Origin: Stenotrophomonas koreensis
Lineage (GTDB): Bacteria > Pseudomonadota > Gammaproteobacteria > Xanthomonadales > Xanthomonadaceae
Reading direction: 5' to 3'
Length of the DNA stretch: 64,000 nucleotides
NCBI RefSeq assembly: GCF_001431525.1
Contig: NZ_LDJH01000006.1
Location: 433,148 to 497,147, forward strand
Position numbers and translations under genes: made by a program. Shown here in pieces: positions 1-12,305 of the stretch. Every line of letters begins with the position of its first letter. Within the stretch, counting starts at the first letter, position 1. Below the pieces are notes generated by a model. It made no database searches and was not told the DNA's origin. It saw only the letters and a program-made list of their open reading frames with translations.

Positions 1-2735
<2,735 letters not shown>

Positions 2736-2763
2736 TGCCTGCAGGCAGGGGAGCCAAGGGCGG

Positions 2764-3633
2764 ATGATCGAATTCAATGACCTGTTGATCAAGGCTGGGC
2801 TGGATCCCTCGGAAGTGATGGTGATGCGTCACCGTCCTACGGAGAAAGAGTTGAGGGCGGTCCTGCCGTGGCTGGCGGCAGAGCGGCAGGAGCTCTACAA
2901 CGCGTTCCAGTCAAACCACGGTGAGGTAGTCGAAAAGGCATTGACCAGGGCGAAGTACCTGGCTTCCTTCATCGGCCACGAATCCGGGCGGGCCGTCTTT
3001 GTCGGCTTGTACGAAGTGGCCGGTCACGAGCAGGTCACTGTCCAGCACTTTTGGGCATTGCCGGGAAACGCGGAATTGCAGCAGCTCGGTACGCGAGGGC
3101 CTAAGGATGGGCGTGCGTCATTCTGGTTTGACCTCCAGCTTTCCCCAATCCTGTCTGCGTGGAAGGGAAGGCTGGTGATTGACTGGACGGGCATCGAGCG
3201 ATCCTGGTGGCGATGGGCATCGCGGAACCAATTCCCGGTGCGTGCGATTCATGAAGAAAGCCTGTTGGTCAAGGCCATGCCGGACTGGCAGAGCCTTTCG
3301 CTTGACTGGGCACAGTTGACTGTCTTGCCAAAGAGTTGGCAGCAGGTGTTGGCACAGTGGCGGGGCATCTATTACATCTTCGACAAGGCTTCCTGTCAGG
3401 GGTACGTGGGTTCGGCCAGCGGCAATGAGAACATTCTGCGTCGCTGGTTGAACTACGCCGCCAGTGGGGATGGGGGCAATCGATTGTTGCGAGGACTTGA
3501 TCCGGAGCAGTTCGTTTTCAGCATCCTGCAGCGCGTCTCGCCCGATATGCCATCTGATGAGGTTGTCCAGGTCGAAAACTCCTGGAAACTGCGACTTCAG
3601 ACGCGCTCGCCGTATGGACTCAATGACAATTGA
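2764..3633 (+). CDS. GIY-YIG nuclease family protein
   Basis: A 289-residue protein beginning 28 bp after hsdR, so probably cotranscribed with it. ATG at 2764 (MIEFNDLL) is preceded by an AGGGCGG ribosome site; the longer upstream open frame has a non-protein-like Cys/Arg-rich composition and was not used. The C-terminal third carries a GIY-YIG core: RGIYYIFDK (about residue 200), then GYVGSA about ten residues later, then an ILRRW arginine helix and GNRLLRG. The N-terminal 190 residues match no fold I can name, but are rich in Trp. Such proteins are often found beside restriction genes, and a role as an accessory nuclease in defence is an inference from that context. Confidence 0.8.
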   Translation: MIEFNDLLIKAGLDPSEVMVMRHRPTEKELRAVLPWLAAERQELYNAFQSNHGEVVEKALTRAKYLASFIGHESGRAVFVGLYEVAGHEQVTVQHFWALPGNAELQQLGTRGPKDGRASFWFDLQLSPILSAWKGRLVIDWTGIERSWWRWASRNQFPVRAIHEESLLVKAMPDWQSLSLDWAQLTVLPKSWQQVLAQWRGIYYIFDKASCQGYVGSASGNENILRRWLNYAASGDGGNRLLRGLDPEQFVFSILQRVSPDMPSDEVVQVENSWKLRLQTRSPYGLNDN

Positions 3634-3652
3634 ATCCATGCTTGGGAAGGTG

Positions 3653-3727
3653 ATCGCGCGCAAGCGCGCTCCTAAAAAGAGCGCTGGATGGCTTGCCTTT
3701 TGTGGGATCGACCTTGGTCGCGACAGG
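3653..3727. repeat. Pair of inverted REP-type palindromes
   Basis: Two short palindromic elements face each other in the gap after the GIY-YIG gene. The first (3653-3673) has the stem CGCGC-AAG-CGCG followed by CTCCT. The second (3701-3727) is TGTGGGATCGACC-TT-GGTCGCGAC. They belong to the same family as the elements near 5.7, 8.6 and 13 kb. Such elements are usually moved by a REP-associated transposase (RAYT); none is in this window. Confidence 0.75.
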
Positions 3728-3796
3728 CGTGCGGGGGCGGGATTGTCGTAGTCTTGCCTGGCTGATTGGCTGTACCACTCGATCAAGGACGGATCC

Positions 3797-5659
3797 ATGG
3801 CCCGCTTGTTCCCCAATTTCTCTGCCTGCCGTTTCGACACCCCCGGTGAGCGCCGTCTGGCCGAGCGTCTGCAAAAGAAGCTTGAAGACGATTACCTGGT
3901 CTGGTGCAACGTGCCGGTCGGGGCCAAGGCGGTGTATCCGGATTTCATCGTGCTGCACCCCAGTCGCGGCGTGCTGGTGCTGGAAGTCAAGGACTGGCGG
4001 GTGGAAACGGTGCTGGCCATGGACAGCACCCAGGCGCAGTTGCACACCGGGGCGGGCATCAAGAAAGTGCCCAACCCGCTGACCCAGGCGCGGCATTACC
4101 TGTTGCAGGTCACCGGTCTGCTGGAAAAGGACCGTGCCCTGCAGCAGGGCGCCAACACGCCGTATGCCGGCAGGTTGTGCATGCCCTATGGCTGGGGCGC
4201 AGTGCTCACCCGGGTAACCCGCAAGCAGTTCAACGAGGCGGGCTGGGCCGAGGTGATGGACCCGCAGCGGGTGATCTGTGCCGATGAAATGACCGACAGC
4301 GTGGATGCCGAAGTGTTCCAGCAGCGGCTGTGGGACATGTTCACCCAGGTGTTTCCATGCCGGCTGACCTTGCCGCAGATTGACCGCGTGCGCGGGCATC
4401 TGTTCCCGGAGCTGCGCATCACCCATGCACCGGGGCAGTTCGGCCTGTTTGGCCCGGGCGAGGACCTGCTGCCGGATTTGATGAAGGTGATGGACCTGCA
4501 GCAGGAGCAACTGGCCCGTTCGCTGGGCGAGGGGCACCGGGTGATCCACGGTGTGGCCGGCAGCGGCAAGACCATGATCCTGGCCTACCGCAGCCTGCAT
4601 ATTGCCCGGGCGGTGGACAAGCCGGTGCTGGTGCTGTGCTTCAACCGCTCGCTGTCGGCACGGCTGCGTCAGTTGATTGCCGAGCGTGGCGGCGGTGATC
4701 GTGTGGTGGTGCAGCACTTCCATGGCTGGTGCGGGGAAATGCACACCGCTTACCAGGTGCGCAAGCCGGTGCCAGGCCGGGGCGCGGAGATATACAACGC
4801 CGAGCTGGTGGCCAGCTTGATCCGCTCGGTGGACCAGGGGCAGGTGCCACGCGCGCAGTACGCGGCCATCCTGATCGACGAGGGACATGACTTCGAGCCG
4901 GACTGGTTTGCCCTGGTGGTGCAGATGCTCGACCCGCAGCACAACCGTCTGCTGGTGCTCTACGACGATGCCCAGTCCATCTACCGCGGTGGCAGGAAGC
5001 GGGCCTTCAGTTTTTCCAGCGTGGGCATCCAGGCCCAGGGCCGTACGACCATCCTGCGCCTGAATTACCGCAACACCACCGAGGTATTGGCCGTGGCGCG
5101 GGCCTTTGCCCACGAACTGCTGGCGGCGCGCGAGGCGGACGAGGATGGCGTGCCACAGGTGCTGCCCGAGTCAGCCGGTCGCCATGGCCCCTACCCGGAA
5201 CTTCGCCAGTGCGCGCATGCCGGGGCGGAAATGGCCGAGCTGGTGCAAGTGCTGCGCGATGCCCATCGCGATGGCATGGCCTGGTCGGACATGGCCGTTC
5301 TGTATCGCACCAACTATCAGGCCAAGGGGCTGGAGACGGCCCTGCAGCGGGCGCAGATTCCGCTGGCTTCCGGCTTGAGCACGCAGGGTCGTGATGCGCT
5401 GTTTGCCAGCGGTGATACGGTCAAGCTGGTGAGCATGGCTTCCAGCAAGGGGCTGGAGTTTGTGCTGGTGGTGATTCCGGGGATTGGCCAGATGCCGCAC
5501 CCCAAAGCCGGGGAGGGTGAGGATGCCCGCCTGCTGTATGTGGCCATGACCCGGGCGCTGGACCGGCTGATCCTGCTTTCCAGCCAACCTTCGGATTTCA
5601 GCCAGCGTATCGCCACTGCAATTGCCCAGGCCAAGGATGCGCTGGTGGGCATGGCTTGA
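3797..5659 (+). CDS. NERD-domain nuclease/UvrD-type helicase
   Basis: A 620-residue fusion of a nuclease-related (NERD) domain and a superfamily I helicase. Residues about 15-75 contain the NERD core: a Gly-Glu helix (PGERRLAERL), then YPDFIVL and VLEVKDW, giving the D...E-x-K pattern of restriction-like nucleases. The helicase part has Walker A GVAGSGKT (about 252-259), a Walker B variant LIDEGHDF, a Q/R motif NYRNT, the GLEF motif (SSKGLEFVLV) and LLYVAMTRA near the C-terminus. ATG at 3797 was chosen; the open frame does not extend usefully upstream. It follows hsdR and the GIY-YIG gene in the same direction. NERD-helicases are common in plasmids and defence islands; a DNA-processing or antiphage role is inferred from that. 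Confidence 0.88.
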   Translation: MARLFPNFSACRFDTPGERRLAERLQKKLEDDYLVWCNVPVGAKAVYPDFIVLHPSRGVLVLEVKDWRVETVLAMDSTQAQLHTGAGIKKVPNPLTQARHYLLQVTGLLEKDRALQQGANTPYAGRLCMPYGWGAVLTRVTRKQFNEAGWAEVMDPQRVICADEMTDSVDAEVFQQRLWDMFTQVFPCRLTLPQIDRVRGHLFPELRITHAPGQFGLFGPGEDLLPDLMKVMDLQQEQLARSLGEGHRVIHGVAGSGKTMILAYRSLHIARAVDKPVLVLCFNRSLSARLRQLIAERGGGDRVVVQHFHGWCGEMHTAYQVRKPVPGRGAEIYNAELVASLIRSVDQGQVPRAQYAAILIDEGHDFEPDWFALVVQMLDPQHNRLLVLYDDAQSIYRGGRKRAFSFSSVGIQAQGRTTILRLNYRNTTEVLAVARAFAHELLAAREADEDGVPQVLPESAGRHGPYPELRQCAHAGAEMAELVQVLRDAHRDGMAWSDMAVLYRTNYQAKGLETALQRAQIPLASGLSTQGRDALFASGDTVKLVSMASSKGLEFVLVVIPGIGQMPHPKAGEGEDARLLYVAMTRALDRLILLSSQPSDFSQRIATAIAQAKDALVGMA

Positions 5660-5662
5660 TAG

Positions 5663-5816
5663 TCATCGCGCGCAAGCGCGCTCCCACAAAAGCAACGTCC
5701 ATGGCCGTCTGATCAAGACAGTTGACTCCTACAGGGGTGCAATGCCTGGCACTTTTGTTGAACTCCGGCCAGCAATGCTGGAGCAGCCCGATGGTCGCGC
5801 GCAGGCGCGCTGCTGC
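5663..5816. repeat. Two REP-type palindromes after the NERD-helicase gene
   Basis: A first palindrome (5663-5688, TCATCGCGCGCAAGCGCGCTCCCAC) and a second (5794-5816, GTCGCGCGCAGGCGCGCTGC) share the stem CGCGC(A/AAG)GCGCG with the element at 3653. Both point the same way. The sequence between them (5689-5793) shows no gene. Confidence 0.65.
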
Positions 5817-5823
5817 AGGAAGA

Positions 5824-5851
5824 AAAACACCCCGCATGTGCGGGGTGTTTT
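5824..5851. terminator. Intrinsic bidirectional terminator
   Basis: The stem AAAACACCCCGC pairs with GCGGGGTGTTTT around a CATGT-type loop; T or A runs lie on both sides, so it can stop transcripts from either strand. It sits between the convergent helicase gene (+) and chemoreceptor gene (-). Confidence 0.85.
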
Positions 5852-5887
5852 GTTGTGGCGGTCAGTGGCGTTCAGTCCGCGAACGGA

Positions 5888-8182
5888 TCAGAACTCCTGC
5901 CACTGGTCGTCGTCGCTGGCGCTGGCGCTGGTGGTGGTGGCCGCACGTGCCGGTGCGGTGGCTTTGCCGGTGCTGCGGGGGGCGGCCGGGGTGGCGGTGT
6001 GACGGGCGGCCGGGGCCGGGCGTGCTGCGGTGGGCAGCGGGCGCGCGGTGGCTGCGGCGCTGCGCGTGGCGGTATGTACTGGCTGGCTGTGTTCTTCCAG
6101 CCGGAATACGGCTACCGCGTCGGCCAGCTGGTTGGCCTGTTCTTCCATCGCACGGGCGGCGGCGCTGGCTTCTTCGACCAGGGCGGCGTTCTGCTGGGTG
6201 GCTTCGTCCATCTGCATCACGGTCTGGTTGACCTGTTCGATGCCGGCGGTCTGCTCCTGCGAAGCGGCGCTGATTTCGGCCATGATCCCGGTGACGCGCT
6301 GCACCGAGTTGACGATTTCCTGCATTGTGCTGCCGGCGCGGCGCACCAGGGTGGAGCCTTGGTTGACCTTGCCCACCGAGTCGTCGATGAGGTCCTTGAT
6401 CTCCTTGGCGGCAGCGGCCGAGCGCTGGGCCAGGGTGCGCACTTCACTGGCGACCACGGCAAAGCCACGGCCCTGTTCGCCGGCCCGTGCCGCTTCCACT
6501 GCCGCGTTGAGCGCCAGGATGTTGGTCTGGAAGGCGATGCCGTCGATGACCGAGATGATCTCGGCGATGCGGCGCGAGGATTCCTCGATCTGGCCCATGG
6601 TGTTGACCACCTCGCCGACCACCTGGCCGCCGGAGCTGGCCACGTCGGCCGCGCCGATCGCCAGCTGGTTGGCCTGGCGGGCGTGATCGGCGTTCTGGCG
6701 CACGGTGGAGGTCAGTTCCTCCATCGAGGCGGCGGTTTCCTCCAGGCTGGCGGCCTGCTGCTCGGTGCGGCGCGACAGGTCGCTGTTGCCGGTGGCGATC
6801 TCGCTGGCGGCGGTGTTGATGTTGCCGGTGGCCTGCTGGATGCGGCCGACGATGCCGGTCAGGTTGGCGACGGTGGTATTGGCGTCATCACGCATCCGCG
6901 CGAACACGCCCTGGTAGTCACCGTGCATGCGCACGCTCAGGTCGCCCTCGGCGATGCCGCGCAGCAGCTGCGACAGCGAACCCAGGTTGCCATCGGCCGT
7001 GGCCATCAGCTGGTTGAGGTTGGCCACCATCTCGCGGAAGCCGAACTCGAAGCGGGCCTCGTCGCCGCGCACGCTGAAATCACCCTGCACCGCGGCCTGG
7101 CTGATGCGCAGGATTTCCGCGCTGATGCCCTGGATGCTGGTCTTGACGCTGTCCATGGCATGCATCAACACCTGCTTTTCGCCGGGCATGCGCGGGAAAT
7201 CCTGGCTCAGGTCACCGCTGGCGTAGCGGTTGGCCAGTTCACCTGCCGTCAGGGCGGCGGTGATGTGGTCATGCACCAGGGTATTGATGGACTCGGCCAC
7301 GATGCGGTACTCGCCCTGCAGCTGCGAGACATCGGTGCGGAAGGACACCGTGCCGGCATCATGCTGGCGCGCCATTTCCTCCAGGCCGTCTTTCAGGCCG
7401 GTCACCGCTTCGCGGGTCTGCTGGATGGCCCGCAGCACATCACCGGCCTCGTCGGCACCACCGACCAGGCGCGCGCCATCGAGCTTGCCGTTGGCCAGGT
7501 CGCGCGCGGCGGCGGCGGCACGGCCCAGCGGACCGGTCAGGCTGCGGGTGAACATCACCGCCAGGAAGCCGCCGGCCAGCATGGCCAGGCCCAGTACCAC
7601 GAACAGCACGGTGCGGGCCCGGGCGGCGGCGGTGGCCTCGGCCTGGGCCTGCAGCATCATCCGGCTTTCGCGTTCCAGGTTGGCGGTGACCGCATCGCGC
7701 CAGGCCTGCAGGCCGGGGATGGCCTTTTCATGCAGCTGGACCAGGGCCTGTTCCTGCTCGCCGGCCATGGCCAGGCGTATCACCTCGTCATTCAGCGGGG
7801 CGGCACTCTGACGTGCGCTGGCGATGGCTGCCACCATGCGCTTGCCGTCCTCACGGGCCGGCATCGCGGCCAGCTCGTCATAGGCGCGGGCAAAATTCTC
7901 ACGGTTGGTCGCAATGTGGGTCAGCACGGCCTCGCGTTCGGCCTCGTTCTCGCTGAGCAGCAGGGCCTGCAGGTCGATGTAGAGCAGGTTGGCCGCGTCG
8001 TACAGCGTGTTGGACAGCCGGGTCTTGGTGGTGCGTTCCACCGCAATGGTGTCCAGGTGGCGTTCCAGGGTGGACAGCGACAGCGCCGCGCTGATCGCGA
8101 TCACGGTCATCAGTACGAGCAGAAAGCCGAAGCCGGCAAACAGGCGCTTGCCTACGGTGAAGCGTTGCAGGAATTCATTCAT
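5888..8182 (-). CDS. Methyl-accepting chemotaxis protein
   Basis: A 764-residue transmembrane chemoreceptor that controls CheA kinase activity through a CheW/CheA array. The start [14 protein letters not shown] (ATG at 8182) places the first membrane segment at about residues 14-35; the longer upstream frame is proline/arginine-rich and lacks a coding look. A four-helix-bundle-like periplasmic domain follows, then a second membrane segment at about 190-211, HAMP segments (including RDLANGKL and a later [12 protein letters not shown]), and the highly conserved signalling hairpin containing [20 protein letters not shown]. The last residues are QWQEF, which resembles the C-terminal xWxxF pentapeptide that tethers CheR and CheB. 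No chemotaxis genes flank it, and the ligand cannot be inferred. Confidence 0.95.
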   Translation of the reverse strand: MNEFLQRFTVGKRLFAGFGFLLVLMTVIAISAALSLSTLERHLDTIAVERTTKTRLSNTLYDAANLLYIDLQALLLSENEAEREAVLTHIATNRENFARAYDELAAMPAREDGKRMVAAIASARQSAAPLNDEVIRLAMAGEQEQALVQLHEKAIPGLQAWRDAVTANLERESRMMLQAQAEATAAARARTVLFVVLGLAMLAGGFLAVMFTRSLTGPLGRAAAAARDLANGKLDGARLVGGADEAGDVLRAIQQTREAVTGLKDGLEEMARQHDAGTVSFRTDVSQLQGEYRIVAESINTLVHDHITAALTAGELANRYASGDLSQDFPRMPGEKQVLMHAMDSVKTSIQGISAEILRISQAAVQGDFSVRGDEARFEFGFREMVANLNQLMATADGNLGSLSQLLRGIAEGDLSVRMHGDYQGVFARMRDDANTTVANLTGIVGRIQQATGNINTAASEIATGNSDLSRRTEQQAASLEETAASMEELTSTVRQNADHARQANQLAIGAADVASSGGQVVGEVVNTMGQIEESSRRIAEIISVIDGIAFQTNILALNAAVEAARAGEQGRGFAVVASEVRTLAQRSAAAAKEIKDLIDDSVGKVNQGSTLVRRAGSTMQEIVNSVQRVTGIMAEISAASQEQTAGIEQVNQTVMQMDEATQQNAALVEEASAAARAMEEQANQLADAVAVFRLEEHSQPVHTATRSAAATARPLPTAARPAPAARHTATPAAPRSTGKATAPARAATTTSASASDDDQWQEF

Positions 8183-8858
8183 GGGGGAGATCCGTCGGGG
8201 AGGTACGGGCAGGTGGCAGTAAACGCCGGATTGACCCTCCAGCAGCGGCAGCTGACACCCCGGGGAGAGGGTGGCGCTGCGTGTTGGCGGCAATCCGCGT
8301 TCCATTAACGGCACGTGGGGGCACGATCTGTAGCGGGCATGGCCGGGCATGCTGTCCGAGGCGTTGGTGCCGCTGGAAAACAGCGGGAAGCAGGTGCGCC
8401 AGCCCGCTGTTTTGAATATGAATGGAGTGGCCTGGCACTGGCCTTTCTGCTGCCGCGACAGTGGCCGGGTTGGCTGACGCGCCGTGGTGCAGTCAATGGC
8501 AACCGGATCGGCTGCAGGCAGTCGTGTTGTTGTATCCGTGCCACACCGCTGCAGGCCGATGCCCGGGCGGGGCTATGCGGAAAGCATCGCGGCCAAGGCC
8601 GCTCCCACAAGGGCGAGTCATGCTTTGTGTGAGCCTCGCCCGCCGCGATGCCCTGGCTTTTGCGGGAAGCGAGCTTGCTCGCGACGCTTTGCGCTTTTGC
8701 AGCAACCGCCCCGGCCGTATGCCCCGGTTTTGCGAGAGCGTCCCCGACAACAATGCTTTGCTCGCCGGCCATTGCACCGGCGGCGGCCCATCGCGCGCAG
8801 GCACGTCCGGGGGTGTCCTGCTGCAGGTGCCGGGGCGAGGGTTGGGATCCGGGCCGGC
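8183..8858. other. Gene-free gap with two REP palindromes
   Basis: I see no convincing gene in these 676 bases; open frames on both strands are fragments of skewed composition. Two REP-type palindromes lie at 8584-8613 (GCATCGCGGCC-AA-GGCCGCTCCCAC) and 8662-8687 (GCGGGAAGCGAGC-TT-GCTCGCGACGC), in opposite orientation. The chemoreceptor promoter should lie near 8183-8350, but no clear flagellar sigma-28 or sigma-70 boxes could be picked out. Confidence 0.6.
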
Positions 8859-10157
8859 TCAGCGCCGGTGGCGCATCCACGCGTACAGCGGCAGCCCGGC
8901 CAGCACCAGCACCACACCCCAGAGCAGGGCTTCGCCACCGACACCGATCACCGCATAGCTGCTGAAGGCCAGGGCGCCAGCGGCGGTCAGGCGGGTGGCC
9001 AGGCCGTCACCGCGCCACAGCCAGGCCAGCGCACCGACCAGGTAGGGCAGCAGGGTGGCGGCAGTGGACAGCAGCACCGAGAAGGTGAACAGGTCCACCA
9101 GCGAGCGGTTGTAGTTGGCAACCACCAGTACGCTGGCCAGCCCGGCGCTGACCAGCACGCCGAAGGCCGGTGTGCCGCGACGGTTCTGGCGTTTGAATGC
9201 AGCCGGCAGCACGCCGTCGCGGGCGGCGGCCATTGGCAGCTGCGCGGCCAGCAGGGTCCAGCCATTGAGCGCGCCCAGGCAGGAAATGGCCATCACCACC
9301 GCCAGGACATGGCCGGCGGTGGGGCCCCACAACGCGCTGGCGGCATCGGCCATCGGCGCGCCGGAGGCGGCCAGCACCTCGCGCGGCAGCAGGCCGAGCA
9401 CGCTGGTGCAGGCCAGCACGGTGGCCAGGCCGGCAATCGCAGTGCCGGCTACGGTGGCGCGGGAAATGGTGCGCGGGGCGTCCTGCACGGCATCGGCCGG
9501 CACGGTGGCTGCTTCCAGCCCGATCATCGCCCACAGGGTCAGGGCGACGGTGGCGGCGGTGACGCTGCCCAGCGATTGCCCGCTGGGGTTGAACGGCACG
9601 TAGTGGCTGCTGTCGATGAACCACAGCGCGACCAGCCCGAACAGCAGCAGCGGCACCACCTTGAGCACGGTGGTCAGCAACTGCATGCGGCCGGCTTCGC
9701 GCACGCCGCGCAGGTTGATGCCGGCGCACAGCCACAGCGCGGCCAGGCCACAACTGGCCGCACGCAGTGGGGTGCTGGTCAGCTGCGGGAAGATGGCGCC
9801 GATGCTGCCGGCAAAGGCCACCGCGATGGCCGCTATCGCGCACCACATCGAGATCCAGTAGCTCCAGGCCACGATGAAACCTGGCAGCTCGCCGAAGGCG
9901 TTGCGGGCATACACATACGGCCCGCCGGTCTGCGGCCAGCGCCGCGCCAACTGGGCAAAGGTCACCGCCAGCAGCAGCGCACCGCACAGGGTGATCGCCC
10001 AGCCCAGCAGGCTGGCCGCGCCGTAAGGGGCCAGCGCGGCCGGCAGCAGGAAGGTGCCCGAGCCGATCATGCTGCCGACCACCAGGGCGGTGGCCGACCA
10101 GAAACCCAGCGGACGCTTGTGTGCCACCGGGGCGGCGGGAGGGGGAGAGAGGGACAT
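8859..10157 (-). CDS. APC-family amino acid permease
   Basis: A 432-residue integral membrane transporter with about twelve hydrophobic segments. The N-terminal signature of the APC superfamily is clear: LVVGSMIGSGTFLLPAAL, the unwound TM1 motif that binds the amino-acid backbone, followed by GGPYVYAR and LWAMIGLEAATV. The overall pattern resembles AdiC/PotE-type amino-acid antiporters or exchangers, but the substrate cannot be told from sequence. Start ATG at 10157 gives a short Pro/Ala-rich cytoplasmic N-terminus. It stands alone, with long gene-free sequence on both sides. A related but distinct permease lies at 15309-16628. Confidence 0.9.
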   Translation of the reverse strand: MSLSPPPAAPVAHKRPLGFWSATALVVGSMIGSGTFLLPAALAPYGAASLLGWAITLCGALLLAVTFAQLARRWPQTGGPYVYARNAFGELPGFIVAWSYWISMWCAIAAIAVAFAGSIGAIFPQLTSTPLRAASCGLAALWLCAGINLRGVREAGRMQLLTTVLKVVPLLLFGLVALWFIDSSHYVPFNPSGQSLGSVTAATVALTLWAMIGLEAATVPADAVQDAPRTISRATVAGTAIAGLATVLACTSVLGLLPREVLAASGAPMADAASALWGPTAGHVLAVVMAISCLGALNGWTLLAAQLPMAAARDGVLPAAFKRQNRRGTPAFGVLVSAGLASVLVVANYNRSLVDLFTFSVLLSTAATLLPYLVGALAWLWRGDGLATRLTAAGALAFSSYAVIGVGGEALLWGVVLVLAGLPLYAWMRHRR

Positions 10158-11009
10158 GCTGCAACCGGAAAACAGGGGAGGGCCGCATCAAGCGGGCGCA
10201 TATTATCCGCCAGTTTCGCGCCGCAGTTGCGCCAGCCTGGCGGCGGGTTGGCTGCAACGCAGCCGGTGCTGCCCCGCTTCCAGGGTTGGCTGCCGCACAG
10301 CGGCAGTGGCTGCCTGGCGGCTGCCGGTGTCTGCCTAGGCAGTGCCTTGTGCGTATGGGCGCATGGCGTGTGTTGCACGGGCCGGGGGTGATTGGCCGCC
10401 GCGCAGCCGTTGCTGTGCGCTGGCCCTGACCCTGACCCTGACCCTGACCAGCGTCCTTGTGTCGGCGGACCGCGGCAACACGGCCCGTCCAGCCTGGCGG
10501 CTGCCGGTATCCGCCGGGACGGCGGGGTGTGTGTGCGGTCAATCGTGGGGGTGGGCGGAGATGTCGGCTGTGCCCCGGGGGGCGTTGCGTGCATCGGATG
10601 GGCGGGCTGTCTGGCGCTGCGCTGCAGGCAGCTCTTGCGCAATGCAGCTTCGCTGCTGGCCAACGTGGGTGTATCGGCGGCATTGCCGGTGCTGTGGGGG
10701 CGCGCCTTAGAAGATGGTGCGCAGGCCGTGGTCGGTTGTGCCCGCAGCGTGGCGTGCATCGAACCGGTTGTTGCTTTGCGCTGCGCTGGCAGTGCGTGAG
10801 CCACTCCGGCAGCATCGCTGGCCGGTGCCGGTGGATTGAGCGCATCGCCCGGGCCGCGCGCAGTTGCCCAGGGCTACGCGCAGGCCATGGCCGGGTGTGC
10901 GCCATTGCATCACTGTGTCTGATGTATGGGCTTGGCACTGCCGGCACCGGCATGACACCCTGCACGGCTTGCTCGGGAGTGGCCGTGAACCGGCCGACGC
11001 TGGTTGCTG
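10158..11009. other. Gene-free gap, possibly decayed
   Basis: These 852 bases lie between the permease and metallophosphoesterase starts. Several frames stay open because of high GC, but none has a recognisable domain, good ribosome site or normal amino-acid composition (Cys, Arg, Gly and Pro dominate). The only clear structure is a hexanucleotide tandem repeat at 10424-10449. The gap may hold a decayed gene; I cannot identify one. Confidence 0.5.
10424..10449. repeat. Tandem hexanucleotide repeat (CCCTGA)4
   Basis: Four perfect copies of CCCTGA followed by CC. Being a multiple of three, length changes would not shift a reading frame. It lies in a gap with no recognised gene. Confidence 0.8.
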
Positions 11010-12182
11010 ATGAGAATTCTGCTGGTTTCGTTGATTTTGCCGTTGTTGGCTTTTGTGCTTTGGTGGCCGTTGACCGTTCTGCCGCGTGCGGCGCGCTGGC
11101 GCCGGATCGGGTTGTCGCTGCTGGTGGCCCTGCTGCTGCCGGCAATGGTGGTGGTCTGGCGTAGCGACATGCTCGGTTATGCGGCCATTTCCTGGCTGCA
11201 GGTCGGTGCCGGCGGCCTGGTACTGCTGGGCATGCTGTTGCTGGTGTTCGTGATCATGCGCACGGCCGGCTGGGCGGTGCATGCGCTGCTGGAGCGGCTG
11301 CTGCGGCGCACGCCGGGAATCGGCCTGCGGCGCTGGCATGCGCCATGGTTGACCCAGGGCGCGGTGCTGGTTGCCGCGCTGGCTGCCGTGCTGGGCATCG
11401 GCAACGGGCTGGCGGTGCCACAGGTGCGTGAGAGCGCGTTGCTGATCGAGCAGCTGCCGGCCGAGCTGGACGGGCTGCGCATCGCGGTGCTCGCCGACCT
11501 GCACCTGACCCCGGTCAAGGGCCGCGCCCGCAGCGAGGAGATCGTCCGCCGTACCCTGGCCGCGCGCCCGGACCTGATCGTGCTGCCCGGCGACATGGTT
11601 GATGGCCCGGTGGCCGTCAGTGGCCCGATGGCTGCGCCGCTGGCCGGGCTGCAGGCGCCATTGGGGGTGTGGCTGGCCCCGGGCAACCACGAGGTCTACC
11701 ACGACTATGCCGACTGGATGGCCTTCTTCGGCCAGCTTGGCCTGCCGGTGCTGGAAAACCGTGCGGTCAGCCTGGAACACAACGGCGTGCGCTTTACCGT
11801 GTCCGGTCTGGGCGACCTGGCCGCGCGGCGTGCCGGTGCCTGGGGCAGTGGCATCCCCAAACCCGACCTGGAAGCGACGCTGACGCAGGTGCCGGCCGGT
11901 TCGCGCTTCCACCTGATGCTGGTGCACCAGCCCAAGCTGGCACGTGAGGTTGCCGCCAGTGGCCAGGTGGACCTGCAGTTTTCCGGGCACACCCATGGCG
12001 GCCACATCATCGGCATGGACCGCTGGCTGGTGGCCCCGGCCAACCACGGCTTCGTCCGCGGCGAGTACCAGCTGCAGGACATGCGCCTGCTCGTCAGCGC
12101 CGGTGCCGGTCAATGGGATGGCTTCAGCGCCCGACTCGGGGTACCGGCGCGGATTGACCTGATCACCCTGCGTCGGCGCTGA
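11010..12182 (+). CDS. Membrane-anchored metallophosphoesterase (YkuE/YaeI-like)
   Basis: A 390-residue protein with four N-terminal hydrophobic segments (within residues 1-130) followed by a calcineurin-like phosphoesterase domain. The dinuclear metal ligands are all visible in order: LADLHL (D-x-H), LPGDMVD (GD), APGNHE (GNHE) and SGHTHGGH (GHTH). The family includes YkuE and YaeI, UDP-2,3-diacylglucosamine hydrolase-like or lipid-linked phosphoesterases; the exact substrate is not known. ATG at 11010 (MRILLVSL) is preferred over the TTG two codons upstream. It stands alone, preceded by a long gene-free region. Confidence 0.9.
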   Translation: MRILLVSLILPLLAFVLWWPLTVLPRAARWRRIGLSLLVALLLPAMVVVWRSDMLGYAAISWLQVGAGGLVLLGMLLLVFVIMRTAGWAVHALLERLLRRTPGIGLRRWHAPWLTQGAVLVAALAAVLGIGNGLAVPQVRESALLIEQLPAELDGLRIAVLADLHLTPVKGRARSEEIVRRTLAARPDLIVLPGDMVDGPVAVSGPMAAPLAGLQAPLGVWLAPGNHEVYHDYADWMAFFGQLGLPVLENRAVSLEHNGVRFTVSGLGDLAARRAGAWGSGIPKPDLEATLTQVPAGSRFHLMLVHQPKLAREVAASGQVDLQFSGHTHGGHIIGMDRWLVAPANHGFVRGEYQLQDMRLLVSAGAGQWDGFSARLGVPARIDLITLRRR

Positions 12183-12305
12183 GCACGCACCGGTTTTGTT
12201 GCCAGCCCTGACGGACCGGGGCCGGGCACTGGCCGGGGCAGTACCCGCCCGGGTGTGCCGACGAGGGTTGAGTGGCTCAGCCTGCGCGGCGCTGGGCGCC
12301 GGCCT

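Noticed and set aside
5855..8308. Plus-strand open frame opposite the chemoreceptor gene
   Set aside because: His/Gly/Ala-rich translation with no domain; the minus strand encodes a clear chemoreceptor.
10392..10799. Plus-strand ORF encoding a DPDPDPD stretch
   Set aside because: The acidic repeat only reflects the CCCTGA tandem; no ribosome site, and the rest is Cys/Gly/Ala-rich without a fold.
9007..11145. Minus-strand open frame of 712 codons spanning the permease and the gap
   Set aside because: Arg/Pro/Ala-rich composition, in the wrong frame over the permease, with no domain or ribosome site.
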